NCBI RefSeq assembly: GCF_000017405.1
Contig: NC_009667.1
Coordinates: 2,466,001-2,530,000, forward strand
DNA: 64,000 bases
From: Brucella anthropi ATCC 49188
GTDB lineage: Bacteria; Pseudomonadota; Alphaproteobacteria; Rhizobiales; Rhizobiaceae
Reading direction: 5' to 3'
The number at the start of each line of letters is the position of its first letter. The stretch's first letter is position 1. Below, piece after piece: positions 46,217 to 58,200 of this stretch. Position numbers and translations under genes: made by a program. The notes under the pieces are model-generated. The model was not told where the DNA came from. It saw only the letters and a list, made by a program, of their open reading frames with translations, and did not search any database.

Positions 46217-46450
46217 ATGGCTATGGACGCACATGAGATCGAAAAACTGATACGCGAGGGGATTCCCGACGCAAAGGTGACGATCCGCGACCTTGCCGGA
46301 GACGGAGACCATTATGCCGCCGAGGTTGTCGCGGAAAGTTTCCGCGGCAAGTCCCGCGTGCAGCAGCACCAGATGGTCTATGATGCGCTGAAGGGTAATA
46401 TGGGCGGCGTGCTGCACGCACTCGCCCTGCAGACCAGCGTACCGGAATAA
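46217..46450 (+). CDS. bolA: BolA/IbaG family protein
   Basis: 77-residue BolA-like protein: IEKLIREGIPDAKVTIRDLAGDGDHYAAEVVAESFRGKSRVQQHQMVYDALKGNMGGVLHAL, with the family His. BolA partners CGFS glutaredoxins by sharing a [2Fe-2S] cluster, and the glutaredoxin gene lies 250 bases downstream, which supports the call. It starts at ATG 46217, with AUG at 46223 as an alternative. Confidence 0.93.
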   Translation: MAMDAHEIEKLIREGIPDAKVTIRDLAGDGDHYAAEVVAESFRGKSRVQQHQMVYDALKGNMGGVLHALALQTSVPE

Positions 46451-46640
46451 CGGAAGGCCGTTCTGGGGGAGCCCCATTTCGAGGAGCAAATCCTGCTGCG
46501 GCAAGATGCGCTCCCCTTGATACGGATTTCTTGAGCATTTGACTTGCATTCGCCCCAACGGGGTGGTTACCAGCATTCAAATGACTATATTGGGAAAGAC
46601 CTCCCTGTTTGCGTCGAAATTTGCCTCGACGTATTTGTTT

Positions 46641-46690
46641 AGCGCATAATCCTGTCCGAAAAGTCAGGCGACTTTTCGGGGTTATGCTTG
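46641..46690 (+). repeat. Palindromic element upstream of the glutaredoxin gene
   Basis: AGCGCATAATCCTGTCCGAA ... ACTTTTCGGGGTTATGCTT; hairpin of the ATCC-GAAAAGT type. It ends 13 bases before the ATG 46704 and includes DNA close to the ribosome binding site. Confidence 0.7.
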
Positions 46691-46703
46691 GAAAGGACCG
46701 CAA

Positions 46704-47036
46704 ATGACCGGCATCAACGATTTCATCGCGAATGAAGTGAAGACCAACGACGTCGTGCTTTTCATGAAGGGCACGCCGGGTTTCCCGCAGTGCGGTTTCT
46801 CCGGTCAGGTCGTTCAGATCCTCGACTATCTCGGTGTGGAGTATAAGGGCGTCAACGTTCTGTCTTCGGATGAACTGCGTCAGGGCATCAAGGAATATTC
46901 GAGCTGGCCAACCATTCCGCAGCTTTATGTAAAGGGCGAATTCGTCGGCGGCTGCGATATCATACGCGAAATGTTCCAATCGAGCGAGTTGCAGGCACTT
47001 TTTACCGATAAGGGTATTGCCACAAAGGCAGCTTGA
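46704..47036 (+). CDS. grxD: Monothiol CGFS glutaredoxin (Grx4 type)
   Basis: 110-residue glutaredoxin with the single active-site Cys30 in [17 protein letters not shown]-type glutaredoxins bind a [2Fe-2S] cluster with glutathione and BolA for Fe-S delivery; no role in disulfide reduction is expected. The [17 protein letters not shown] segment (cis-Pro) is the glutathione site. Followed by a terminator at 47079. Confidence 0.96.
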   Translation: MTGINDFIANEVKTNDVVLFMKGTPGFPQCGFSGQVVQILDYLGVEYKGVNVLSSDELRQGIKEYSSWPTIPQLYVKGEFVGGCDIIREMFQSSELQALFTDKGIATKAA

Positions 47037-47078
47037 GGATTAATTGCCGGTTATACGGCTTCAGCCTCACCTTTTTCC

Positions 47079-47105
47079 AAAGGCGCCGTTCTACGGCGCC
47101 TTTTG
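47079..47105 (+). terminator. Terminator after grxD
   Basis: AAAGGCGCCG-TTCTA-CGGCGCCTTTT stem with T-tract. Confidence 0.8.
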
Positions 47106-47112
47106 CATTTGC

Positions 47113-47157
47113 TAGAGCGGTTCCAGTTAAAACGGAGTCGCTGGAACCGCTCTAAGT
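47113..47157 (+). repeat. Palindromic element (GAGCGGTTCCAG type)
   Basis: CTAGAGCGGTTCCAGTTAAA ... GCTGGAACCGCTCTAAG: long hairpin with 4-base tip variation. Next to type A repeat at 47167, a mosaic arrangement typical of Rhizobiales. Confidence 0.75.
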
Positions 47158-47166
47158 ATTTTTCCG

Positions 47167-47216
47167 TCGCATTATCCTACGCAAAACCGCTTCGCACTTT
47201 TGCTGGAAATGCTCTA
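47167..47216 (+). repeat. Dispersed repeat, type A copy 2
   Basis: TCGCATTATCCTACGCAAAA, CCGCTTCGCAC, TTTTGCTGGAAATGCTCTAG; near identical to 10861-10902. Ends immediately before the exporter's reading frame. Confidence 0.75.
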
Positions 47217-47322
47217 GATGCTGCAACGACAGATTTTCATCTGTCTGCTTCTGCTTTCTAAATTTTGTCTTTCGTATCGTGTCTCGCGACGCGATGCGCC
47301 ACTTTGCCAAGGAATGCCAGTC

Positions 47323-48588
47323 ATGCCGCTCGACATCAAGAACGGTTCGTCGGACCAGAAGACTTCCATGCGTGGACGCGGCGAATTCATCGCGCTCATC
47401 GCGGCGATCATGGCCATCAATGCGCTGGCGGTCGACATAATGCTGCCCGGCCTGCCGCAGATCGGTGCAAGCCTCGGCGTTCAGTCGGAAAACCACGTCC
47501 AGTTTGTCATCACTGCCTATCTGCTCGGGTTTGGCGTTTCTCAGCTCTTCTACGGCCCCTTGAGCGACCGCTTCGGCCGCAGGCTGCCGCTGTTCGCCGG
47601 GCTCGTCATTTACATTCTGGCAGCTCTGGGAGCGGCCATCGTCACCGATTTCACGACGCTTATCATCCTGCGTGTCTTGCAGGGGCTTGGCGCTGCTGCC
47701 ACGCGCGTGATCGCCGTATCCGTCGTTCGCGACAAGTTCGCCGGGCGTCAGATGGCCGAGGTCATGTCACTCGTCATGATGGTTTTCATGATCCTGCCCG
47801 TTGTTGCGCCCGCAACCGGCCAGCTCATCATGCTTTTCGGCGAATGGCACCTGATCTTTCTGTCGATGGCCTTCATGGCATTTGTCATCGGTATCTGGGC
47901 GTTTCTTCGTCTGCCCGAAACCCTGCCTGCTACCAACCGGCGCCCGCTGACGGTCAAGAGCGTGATTGGCGGATTCGGCATCGTTCTTTCGAACCGCGTC
48001 GCCCTGTTTTATATGCTCGGCACCTCGTTCATTCTCGGCGCGCTGTTCGGCTATATCAACTCGGCTCAGCAGATTTTCGTCGACATTTACAAGCTCGGTG
48101 CCTTGTTCCCATTGGCTTTCGCTGCCGTCGCCATGACGCTGGCGCTCGCCTCGTTCATGAACTCGCGCCTGGTCGGTCGTTACGGTATGCGGCGAATTTC
48201 CCAGACCATGTTGCTGGTCTTCACCAGCTTCAGCCTTTTGTGGATGGTACTTTCGGTCACGATGGAAGGCCCTGTTCCCTTCCCGATCCTGATGGCGATC
48301 TACATGACCATCATGTTCTCGTTCAGCCTCGTGACCGCCAATTTCAACGCACTGGCGATGGAGCCGCTCGGCGAAGTTGCCGGAACGGCCTCCTCCGTTC
48401 TGGGCTTTGCTCAAACGGTGATCGGTGCGGCATTGGGCGCGATTATCGGTCAGGCCTTTGATGGTACGACAACGCCGGTTGCAACCGGCTATTGCGTGCT
48501 CGGATTTGTCGCCCTCGGCTGCGTTTTGATAGCCGAACGCGGACGGTTGTTCAGGGTGCAGAACCCGCCTGTCGAACATGTGATCTGA
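47323..48588 (+). CDS. Bcr/CflA-family MFS multidrug exporter
   Basis: About 421 residues from ATG 47323 (AAGGAATG 10 bases upstream); 12 hydrophobic segments. The first helix contains AINALAVDIMLPGLPQIGASLGV, then the loop GVSQLFYGPLSDRFGRRLPLFAGL (MFS signature GPLSDRFGRR), and the helices LFIL...GAAATRVIAVSVVRDKFAG. Exports a drug or dipeptide by proton antiport. The earlier in-frame ATG (47218) would extend into the repeat element and is unlikely. Confidence 0.9.
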   Translation: MPLDIKNGSSDQKTSMRGRGEFIALIAAIMAINALAVDIMLPGLPQIGASLGVQSENHVQFVITAYLLGFGVSQLFYGPLSDRFGRRLPLFAGLVIYILAALGAAIVTDFTTLIILRVLQGLGAAATRVIAVSVVRDKFAGRQMAEVMSLVMMVFMILPVVAPATGQLIMLFGEWHLIFLSMAFMAFVIGIWAFLRLPETLPATNRRPLTVKSVIGGFGIVLSNRVALFYMLGTSFILGALFGYINSAQQIFVDIYKLGALFPLAFAAVAMTLALASFMNSRLVGRYGMRRISQTMLLVFTSFSLLWMVLSVTMEGPVPFPILMAIYMTIMFSFSLVTANFNALAMEPLGEVAGTASSVLGFAQTVIGAALGAIIGQAFDGTTTPVATGYCVLGFVALGCVLIAERGRLFRVQNPPVEHVI

Positions 48589-48612
48589 TCGATTTCGCGA
48601 TGCCAAAACAAT

Positions 48613-48640
48613 AAAGGCCCGCCGATGTAGCGGGCCTTTC
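48613..48640. terminator. Terminator between exporter and IMPase genes
   Basis: AAAGGCCCGC-CGATGTA-GCGGGCCTTT with short A and T tracts on both sides; serves the convergent genes. Confidence 0.7.
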
Positions 48641-48664
48641 GTATTGGATAATACTCTAACGGTT

Positions 48665-50429
<1,765 letters not shown>

Positions 50430-50558
50430 TCAAACAAGATTTCTTTATGATTGCGTGCATCAGCACACGTCGACCACCGTTTGCCAGCAAAAATGTATGA
50501 GTGTTTGCAGCTGCCTTTTGCTCTAGAACTCATGCAGGCATTCACGGATGAGATATCT

Positions 50559-50741
50559 ATGGCTCAGTATGTTGGTTCTATAAGTGTTCTTCGGCGAAAG
50601 CCGCGCATCATCGCGCTCCGAAAACTGTCCTTACTGTTATTCATTGGAGCATTGTTGTCGGCCTGCGCCACATATCATTCCGACCGGCAGATTGACGATA
50701 CGCTCGGCCCTCCCGGCCCCATCGCCAAAGTGCCGGGATAA
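50559..50741 (+). CDS. Small hypothetical lipoprotein
   Basis: 60-residue protein starting MAQYVGSISVLRRKP; hydrophobic helix and lipobox LLFIGALLSACATYHS. The mature peptide is only about 25 residues. Two earlier in-frame ATGs exist but the lipoprotein signal favours this start. Possible, not proven. Confidence 0.55.
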   Translation: MAQYVGSISVLRRKPRIIALRKLSLLLFIGALLSACATYHSDRQIDDTLGPPGPIAKVPG

Positions 50742-50749
50742 AAGCAAAG

Positions 50750-50782
50750 AAAAAGCCGCGCTGCAGTACAGCGCGGCTTTTC
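50750..50782. terminator. Bidirectional terminator, small lipoprotein gene and rpsD
   Basis: AAAAAGCCGCGCTG-CAGTA-CAGCGCGGCTTTT; strong stem flanked by A and T tracts, 9 bases after the lipoprotein stop and 40 bases from the rpsD stop. Confidence 0.9.
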
Positions 50783-50822
50783 GATTTCGGCATATATCCA
50801 GCGCGCCAGAGCGCGCCTGGAA

Positions 50823-51440
50823 TTAACGCGAATAGAATTCGACGACCAGGTTCGGTTCCATCTGGACAGCGTAAGGCACATCCGTCAGGGTCGGAACGCG
50901 GGAGTACGTCGCAACCAGCTTGTTGTGGTCTACTTCGATGTAATCCGGAACATCACGTTCTGCGAGCTGAACAGCTTCGAGAACGATAACCAGCTGCTTC
51001 GACTTTTCGCGAACTTCAACAACGTCACCGGTCTTCAGGCGGTAGGACTGAACGTTGACGCGGCGACCATTCACATTCACGTGGCCGTGATTGATGAACT
51101 GGCGGGCAGCAAAGATCGTCGGAACGAACTTGGCGCGATACACAACTGCGTCAAGACGCGATTCCAGCAGACCGATCAGGTTTTCACCGGTGTCGCCCTT
51201 GCGGCGAGCGGCTTCTTCGTAGGTCTTGCGGAACTGCTTTTCGGAGATATCGCCATAGAAGCCCTTGAGCTTCTGCTTTGCGCGGAGCTGAACACCGAAG
51301 TCCGACAGCTTGCCCTTGCGGCGCTGGCCGTGCTGGCCCGGGCCATATTCACGGCGGTTTACAGGGGACTTCGGACGGCCCCAGATGTTTTCGCCAAGAC
51401 GGCGATCAATTTTGTACTTAGCGGATTCGCGCTTGCTCAT
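50823..51440 (-). CDS. rpsD: 30S ribosomal protein S4
   Basis: 205 residues, S4 with the S4 RNA-binding domain ([39 protein letters not shown]). It nucleates 30S assembly on 16S rRNA and often autoregulates. Stand-alone here, as in other Rhizobiales, not in the alpha operon. Upstream 337 bases have no gene. Confidence 0.98.
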   Translation of the reverse strand: MSKRESAKYKIDRRLGENIWGRPKSPVNRREYGPGQHGQRRKGKLSDFGVQLRAKQKLKGFYGDISEKQFRKTYEEAARRKGDTGENLIGLLESRLDAVVYRAKFVPTIFAARQFINHGHVNVNGRRVNVQSYRLKTGDVVEVREKSKQLVIVLEAVQLAERDVPDYIEVDHNKLVATYSRVPTLTDVPYAVQMEPNLVVEFYSR

Positions 51441-51777
51441 CGCATTTCCTTCAAAAGGTTATAGCGCCCGGAGGCGCTGGAGGAAACGCGCCCTCCTCTG
51501 CCCTCCGTTTGAGAGGACTGACAGGATGAAGCGCGCGAGCGCAATCTTCATCCACGGGACACGTCAAATGAAACGCCGGTGCGAGAACGCGCCAGCGATG
51601 GGCGGCTTTTAGTCATGCAGCTGTTATCTTGTCAAGCTCAAGCAGTCGAAAAAGCCTGAAAAACCGGACCGCTGAGGGTGTTTCCTACCATTTGCTACGA
51701 CCTGCCATCAAGCGTGAAGGAACGCCATCACCTGTTTCATCATTAGTCATGACGGATCCGCAATTCATGAGGCATCA
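51441..51777. other. Divergent intergenic region rpsD / extensin-like gene
   Basis: 337 bases containing both promoters. I see no convincing gene or repeat in it; the GC-rich rpsD leader (51441-51600) may carry S4 autoregulation structure. Confidence 0.4.
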
Positions 51778-52866
51778 ATGGCTTTGTCTTTTTTCCTGCC
51801 CGGCAAGGGTGCATTCACCGCTCTGGTTGCCTTGGGCCTTGTTGCGATGCCGTGTTTTTCCGGCATCGATTCCGATCAAGCACAAGCGCAAACTTTCATC
51901 GAACGCATCCTGAAACAGGACGCCCAAAAGGCAAAACAGCATCGCAAACGCCCGGCGGTAAAGCGCAGCCAAAAGAAACCGGCTTCGAAACAGCAAACAG
52001 CAACGCAATCTGAAAGCGCTCCGGCAAAAGCCGAAACCAAACCTGCTCCCATGATACCCGTTCCGACGCCTGCCCCTCGCCCGGAAAATACAGCAACCAA
52101 GGGGGCAGAACCGGAAACTCCACCCATTCCAACGGAAAAGCCGGAGGCAGAACCCCAAAATCAACCGCTGGCCAAGCCTGCTCCTACAACCCCGACCCAG
52201 GCAGCCCCGCCAAAACCGGCTGATAATCCGAAGCCGATGGACGAAAAACTGCAAGAAACGAAACCCGCCCCCGATCAACAGCCAAAGCCGGAAAAGGACG
52301 AGCGCGTCTATCAGGTATCCTGCCCGGCGCTGATATCCGGCGATGTAGAGGGCAAGCTGCTGCCTCCGATCAAGGATGGCGAGCAATGCGGCGCTCACTC
52401 TCCGTTGTCACTGACCGCCATTGGCAAGGACGCCCCTTTAAAATTTGCCAATGCCGTCACCACAAATTGCGCAATGGCAGTCACGCTGGCGCAGTGGAGC
52501 AGCGAGGTGACCAAGGCAGCCAAAGATGTTTATGGACCGGATTCGAAAATCGCTGAAATCGGCACCGGCTCGGATTACCAGTGCCGGAAGGTCAACGGCG
52601 CATCCGTAGGACGCGTTTCCGAACACGCCTTTGCCAACGCGCTCGACATCATGTCGTTCAAGTTTTCGGATGGCAGCAAGACGGAACTGGAAAGCGGCTG
52701 GAACGGCACCGACAAGGAGAAGGCTTTCTGGCGCGCCGTGCATAGCGCGAGCTGCAAGCTTTTCATGACGGTAATCGGCCCGGACGGTGATGCCGCACAT
52801 CGCACCAACATGCATCTCGACCAAGGCTGCCACGGCAAATCCTGTCTTGCGCGCATCTGCCAATAA
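51778..52866 (+). CDS. Extensin-like family protein, secreted
   Basis: 362 residues: hydrophobic signal (FFLPGKGAFTALVALGLVAM), a long Pro/Lys/Ala-rich linker (about 40-165), then the extensin-like C domain with cysteines in YQVSCPALISGD, TNCAMAVTLAQWS, DYQCRKVNG and CHGKSCLARICQ. The HxxxALD core appears in SEHAFANALDIMSF and HRTNMHLDQGC, suggesting metal-dependent hydrolase relatives (VanY/DD-peptidase-like). Probably periplasmic wall-associated; function inferred only. Confidence 0.85.
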   Translation: MALSFFLPGKGAFTALVALGLVAMPCFSGIDSDQAQAQTFIERILKQDAQKAKQHRKRPAVKRSQKKPASKQQTATQSESAPAKAETKPAPMIPVPTPAPRPENTATKGAEPETPPIPTEKPEAEPQNQPLAKPAPTTPTQAAPPKPADNPKPMDEKLQETKPAPDQQPKPEKDERVYQVSCPALISGDVEGKLLPPIKDGEQCGAHSPLSLTAIGKDAPLKFANAVTTNCAMAVTLAQWSSEVTKAAKDVYGPDSKIAEIGTGSDYQCRKVNGASVGRVSEHAFANALDIMSFKFSDGSKTELESGWNGTDKEKAFWRAVHSASCKLFMTVIGPDGDAAHRTNMHLDQGCHGKSCLARICQ

Positions 52867-52988
52867 GATATCGTCGTAACCGTTGGAAATTCATAAAAAA
52901 ATCAGAATCGCGTCTGTAATCTCTATTTCATTATCGATTCAATTCCGCCGCCCGCCACCGAGCGACGGGTTTCCAGAAGGACATGGGC

Positions 52989-53414
52989 ATGAAATCGACC
53001 AAATTTATAATTTCTGCAATTTTAGCACTGGGCTTCACCACCGCCGCGAATGCAGATTCCGTCCCGAAAAGATCGAAGGATTTTACGGGCAACTATCAGA
53101 CCCTCGTGAAGGATCAGCAAGCGGCTCCACAGGTCGCGGATTGCGTTGCCAGCGCTTATGATTACGTCAAGAAAAGTAAAAAATATGATCGTCTCGGCTT
53201 CACCAAAGATGACATCTCTTCGGCAGAAACCAATGATAAGTCTGCGAAATTTAGCACCAGCGACCCACGCAAGGTTTCGGCTGTCATCTCGGTTCCCGGT
53301 GAAGCACGCACCAAAGGCGCATCAACAAAATGGGATAGCGTCACGCTGCGCTGCGGCATTACCGATGGCAAGCTGAAAGCAATCGAGCTGGCTCCGAACA
53401 AATCTGGCAAGTAG
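52989..53414 (+). CDS. Hypothetical exported protein
   Basis: About 141 residues: signal peptide (MKSTKFIISAILALGFTTAANA) then a small soluble domain with two Cys (ADCVASAYDYVKKSKKY ... VTLRCGITDGKLKAIEL), likely one disulfide. No family recognised. A start at 52983 (MGMKST) is also possible. Upstream DNA is AT-rich. Confidence 0.75.
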   Translation: MKSTKFIISAILALGFTTAANADSVPKRSKDFTGNYQTLVKDQQAAPQVADCVASAYDYVKKSKKYDRLGFTKDDISSAETNDKSAKFSTSDPRKVSAVISVPGEARTKGASTKWDSVTLRCGITDGKLKAIELAPNKSGK

Positions 53415-53461
53415 CCATCTGGTCAATGCGGCGAGTGCCCGACGGCGCTCGCCAATTCTAT

Positions 53462-53659
53462 TCAGTGTTTTTTCTTGTCATCTACGTGTTCCGGCAAGCC
53501 TTTGCGCTTTATTTCGGCAAATTCCTCCAGTTCCTTCTCGGTCATCGATTCATACATTTCCTTCGACGCACCGAAGAGTTCGCTTTTCTTGATTTCACCG
53601 CGTTTGGCAGCAAGCGCAGCGCCAGCGGCTTTCTGTTGGGCCTGGGATTTCGCGGGCAT
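53462..53659 (-). CDS. DUF3008 small protein
   Basis: 65-residue Lys-rich protein of DUF3008: MPAKSQAQQKAAGAALAAKRGE ... LFGASKEMYESMTEKELEEFAEIKRKGLPEHVDDKKK. The family's function is unknown; stress association has been suggested for relatives. Convergent with the exported protein gene. Confidence 0.85.
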   Translation of the reverse strand: MPAKSQAQQKAAGAALAAKRGEIKKSELFGASKEMYESMTEKELEEFAEIKRKGLPEHVDDKKKH

Positions 53660-53712
53660 CAGACTTCTCCTGTTTGAAAGACAAACGCAAACGGACCAAG
53701 GCCGGTTCCTTT

Positions 53713-54126
53713 TTATTCAATGCTTCCATCAAAACGTGAGCGGGCGTCGCGAAGAAGATCCCGGTTCCTGACGGCCCATTGCCCCAGCACGTCGATAGGC
53801 AGAGCAAGAGAATGTCCAAGTTCAGTCAGCGAATACTCCACTTCGGGCGGAGAAGTCGGGCGCACATGTCGAGACACGAGGCCATCCCGCTCCAGCGATC
53901 GTAGCGTAACGGTCAGCATGCGCTGTGAAATACCCTCAATGGTCCGTCGCAACGCATTGAAACGCATCGAGCCTTCCTGAAGATTGAAAATGACGAGAAT
54001 GCTCCACGTGTCGCCAACCCGATCCAGCACTTCACGGATCGGGCAAGAACCGTCACCATCGTTTTCGAAGGCAGGTGTCGACGAAAGCAAAGGTGTTTTC
54101 CCGTCAGGGCGTGTCGGTATTGTCAT
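53713..54126 (-). CDS. HxlR-family transcriptional regulator
   Basis: 137 residues from ATG 54126 (GTGGAGAAAAAG upstream): CPIREVLDRVGDTWSILVIFNLQEGSMRFNALRRTIEGISQRMLTVTLRSLERDGLVSR, the HxlR winged helix with the N-terminal Cys that senses thiol or electrophile stress in relatives such as YodB. Divergent from an NAD(P)-binding protein gene, a common redox-stress pairing. Confidence 0.92.
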   Translation of the reverse strand: MTIPTRPDGKTPLLSSTPAFENDGDGSCPIREVLDRVGDTWSILVIFNLQEGSMRFNALRRTIEGISQRMLTVTLRSLERDGLVSRHVRPTSPPEVEYSLTELGHSLALPIDVLGQWAVRNRDLLRDARSRFDGSIE

Positions 54127-54444
54127 CTTTTTCTCCACAAAAACCGGTTGGCAGACCGGCGTTTTCTCCATCGGTTAAGTTAGAGAGTTTTCGCTGAAAT
54201 ACGCGTCAGCCACGCGTCATAACATGCGTAAAAACAATTAGTTATAGCAGCTTCATCGTTCCGTTTCGACCGGAGCATCTCTGAACGCTTGCCTTTGTGG
54301 CGGTTACTTCCATGTATCCTGCTCATGTAAAAGTGCGTTCTTCACAAGCATGATGGCATCACATATGTAGTTATCAGAAATAACCTGATTATGAAACATA
54401 CCTTAATTCGTTTGATACGAGAAGGTCGAAAAAAGGAGAATGCC
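54127..54444. promoter_or_regulatory. Divergent promoter region, HxlR / NAD(P)-binding protein
   Basis: 318 bases without a gene. A small dyad GTTATCAGAAATAAC (54370-54384) lies 60 bases before the + strand ATG and may be the HxlR operator. Not confirmed. Confidence 0.4.
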
Positions 54445-55086
54445 ATGACCAAGATCGCACTGATCGGCGCAACGGGTTTCGTAGGCGCTGCAATCCTCAA
54501 GGAAGCTGCTGCACGCGGCGGCGAGATTACCGCACTCGTTCGTCATCCGGAGAAAGTCGAAAAACTGCCCAATGTAACAGCGGTAAAGGCTGACGTGTTC
54601 GATACCGACGCGCTTGCAAAGCAGCTTGCAGGGCATGACATCGTGATTTCCGCCTACAATCCGGGCTGGGGCGACAAGGACATCCGCGAAAAGCACATCA
54701 ACGGCAGCCGTTCCATCACGGAAGCCACCAAAAAAGCAGGCATCAAGCGTCTTATAGCAGTCGGCGGCGCAGGCAGCCTTTCAATCAATGGTAACCAGTT
54801 GGTCGACTCGCCGGAATTCCCTGCCGAATGGAAGGAAGGCGCGCTCGGTGCCCGTCAGGCGCTCGAAGACCTGCGTGGTGAGAAAGAACTGGAATGGTCA
54901 TTCGTGTCACCGGCGATCATTCTTCAGCCGGGCGAACGCACCGGAAAATATCGTCTCGGCGGCGACGAACCGGTGTTCGATGACAAGGGTGAAAGCAAGA
55001 TTTCAGTTGCTGATCTGGCCGTCGCCATTCTGGATGAGGCTGAAAAGAGCCAGCACATTCGCAAGCGTTTCACAGCCGCCTACTGA
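54445..55086 (+). CDS. NAD(P)-binding oxidoreductase, YwnB/NmrA-like
   Basis: 213-residue atypical SDR: MTKIALIGATGFVGAAILKEAAARGGEITALVRHPEK (Rossmann), DVFDTDALAKQLAGHDIVISAY, RLIAVGGAGSL and the substrate end. NAD(P)H-binding; likely sensing or reducing quinone-like stress compounds, inferred from the divergent HxlR gene. ATG 54445 has AAAAGGAGAATGCC upstream. Confidence 0.9.
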   Translation: MTKIALIGATGFVGAAILKEAAARGGEITALVRHPEKVEKLPNVTAVKADVFDTDALAKQLAGHDIVISAYNPGWGDKDIREKHINGSRSITEATKKAGIKRLIAVGGAGSLSINGNQLVDSPEFPAEWKEGALGARQALEDLRGEKELEWSFVSPAIILQPGERTGKYRLGGDEPVFDDKGESKISVADLAVAILDEAEKSQHIRKRFTAAY

Positions 55087-55216
55087 TGCCAATCACAAAA
55101 ACGCCATGTTTTCGACAGGCGTTCGCCGCAAAATCGGTGGTGAAATACGCACAACACCACCGGTTTTTCGCGCAAAAAGACCGCAGAACGGTTCTACCGT
55201 TGCTTTGCCTTAATTG

Positions 55217-55267
55217 GAGCGCGCATCTTTTCCGAAAAACCGTTTCACACTTTTCGGGATGCGCTCT
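55217..55267 (+). repeat. Palindromic element 4 bases past the dnaE stop
   Basis: GAGCGCGCATCTTTTCCGAA ... CACACTTTTCGGGATGCGCTC; mirror of the element at 20548. On the minus strand it begins AGAGCGCATCCCG right after the dnaE stop. Confidence 0.8.
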
Positions 55268-55270
55268 CAC

Positions 55271-58200
55271 TCACACCAGTTCCACATCCACGACGCCCTG
55301 AATGGCTTTCATGGCGCTGGCGATCTGCGGACTGACGCGATAGCGATGCGGCAGCTCGATCTCGACTTCACGCTGACCGTTATCCTTGATGACGATGAGG
55401 CTCACCTGCCCGTCGCCGCGCGTGTTGAAATGCGGTGCGATATGACGAACCGCATCGGCCGAGCGCAGGTAAAGCCGCAACGCCTTCTGCATACGGCAGG
55501 CCTCATCTTCAAGCGACTGGACCGTCTGGATACGCAAGCCTATACCTTCAGGACGGTTTTCCGCCTGAACCGTGATCACCACCGACTTGCCGCTCTCCAG
55601 AAGGTCGCGATATTGCGCCAGCCCTTCTGAAAACAGCACCGCTTCGAACTGGCCGCTGGCATCGGACAATTGCACAATGCCCATCTTGTTGCCGGTGCGG
55701 GTCTTGCGCTCCTGCCGAGCAGTCACGGTGCCCGCGAGACGACCGGCATTGGCGCCGCGTTTCACGGCTGCTGAAAAATCTGCCCAGCTTTGAACACGCA
55801 TGCGGTTCAGCACATCGCGATATTCATCAAGCGGATGGGCTGACAGATAGAAGCCGACCGCCTGGAACTCCCGATGCAGCATTTCCGATGGCAGCCAGGG
55901 AGCCGCCTGCGGCAGGATAAGCGTTTCCTTCGGAGCGCCTGACAGACCAAAAATATCGGACTGACCGCTTGCGGCATTTTCCTGCGTGCGCTGGGCAAAG
56001 CCCATGATGCGGTCCATGCCCGCACTCATGGCCGGGCGCTCACGACCGAAACAATCCATCGCACCGGCATTGATGAGGCTTTCCAGCACGCGCCGGTTGA
56101 CGATGCGCGGATCGACCCGCTCGCAGAAATCCTCAAGGCTTTCAAAAGGTTTCTCTGCGCGCACATCGACAATATGATCTACGGCGGCCTCGCCGACGCC
56201 CTTGATGGCGGCAAGCGAATAAAAAATCTGCTTTTCGCCGACTTCAAACGGACGAAAGGACGTCATCACCGAAGGCGGCACGACCTCAATGCCCAAACGG
56301 TTCGCCTCGCGGCGGAAATCGTTGAGCTTGTCGGTGTTCGACATATCGTAGGTCATCGACGCCGCGATGAACTCGACTGGATAGTGGGCCTTCATATAGG
56401 CCGTCTGGTAGGACACGATGGCATAAGCGGCGGCGTGCGACTTGTTGAAGCCGTAGTCAGCGAACTTGGCCAGCAGATCGAAGATCATGTTGGCCTGCGC
56501 CTTGTCGACACCGCCCTCAATCGCGCCATCCACGAAACGGACGCGCTGCTTGTCCATTTCCTCGCGGATTTTCTTGCCCATGGCGCGACGCAAAAGGTCA
56601 GCTTCCCCGAGCGAATAGCCGGAAAGCACCTGTGCGATCTGCATCACCTGTTCCTGATAGACGATAACGCCCTGCGTTTCCTTGATCAGGTGATCGATCT
56701 TCGGGTGAATGGAGGCAATCTCCTCCTCACCGTTCTTGCGCGCATTATAAGTCGGGATGTTCTCCATCGGACCAGGACGATAAAGCGCCACAAGCGCGAT
56801 GATATCTTCGATCCGGTCCGGGCGCATACCGAGCAGCGCCTTGCGCATACCCGCACTTTCCACCTGGAACACGCCGACGGTTTCGCCGCGCGACAACATC
56901 TCATAGGTCAGTTCGTCGTCGAGCGGCACATGGGATAGGTCAATCTCAACGCCCTTGCGCGCCACCAGTTTGACCGCCGTTTCAAGGACGGTCAGCGTCT
57001 TGAGACCAAGAAAGTCGAACTTGACCAGTCCCGCCTGCTCGACCCATTTCATGTTGAACTGGGTGACGGGCATGTCGGAACGCGGATCGCGATACATGGG
57101 GACCAGTTCCGACAGCGGACGGTCACCGATCACGATACCGGCGGCGTGGGTCGAGGCGTGGCGGTAAAGCCCTTCAAGCTTGAGCGCCATATCCAGCAGC
57201 CGTCCGACCACCGGCTCTTTCTCCCGCTCCTCATTGATCTTCGGTTCTGTGTCGATGGCTTGTGCCAGTGACACTGGATTGGCCGGGTTTTGCGGCACCA
57301 GCTTGCAGAGACGATCGACCTGCCCGTAAGGCATTTCCAGAACGCGACCGACATCGCGCAGCACAGCGCGTGCCTGCAGGGTTCCGAATGTGATAATCTG
57401 GGCTACCTGATCGCGCCCGTACTTTCCCTGCACATAGCGGATCACCTCTTCACGGCGGTCCTGACAGAAGTCGATATCGAAGTCGGGCATCGAAACGCGA
57501 TCCGGGTTGAGGAAGCGTTCGAAAAGCAGCGAGAACCGCAAAGGATCGACGTCGGTAATCGTCAGCGCATAGGCGACGAGCGAACCGGCACCCGAGCCAC
57601 GGCCCGGCCCGACCGGAATGCCATGGGCTTTCGCCCATTTGATAAAGTCCGCAACGATCAGGAAGTAGCCCGGGAACTTCATGCGGGTGATGATGCCGAT
57701 CTCGTATTCGAGACGTTCGGCATATTGCTCTGTCGTATAGCCTTCTGCGAGACCGACGGTCTCCAGGCGCATCTTCAGGCCTTCGCGGGCCTGCCGCGCC
57801 AGCTCGTCGGCTTCCTCCTGAACGGCGGCCTCCGCGTCATCGGATTCGCCGGTAAACCGCGGCAGGATCGGTGCACGGGTCTGCGTGTACCAGCTGCAAC
57901 GCTCTGCAATTTCGACGGTGTTGTCGAGTGCTTCCGGCAGATCGGCAAAAAGTGCAGCCATTTCCGCACGGCTTTTCATGTGATGGTCCGGCGTCAGACG
58001 GCGGCGGTCATCGTTTGAAAGAATCTGGCCTTCCGCGATGGCAAGAAGCGCATCGTGGGCCTCGAAGTCTTCTGCCTTGAGAAAGAATGCCTCATTGGTG
58101 GCTACCAGAGGCAGATCCATCTCATAGGCAAGCGCGACGGTCTTTGCTTCCAGCGCACGGTTGTAACCTGCCTGACGCTGCAATTCGACATAAAGCCGAT

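Noticed and set aside
43775..46576. Long open frames on the minus strand opposite purL (413 and 461 codons)
   Set aside because: They mirror the codon-position bias of purL, have no family motifs and no ribosome binding site; they are antisense shadows.
47265..48461. 398-codon + strand frame overlapping the MFS exporter in another frame
   Set aside because: Arg/His-rich shadow of the exporter with no hydrophobic segments.
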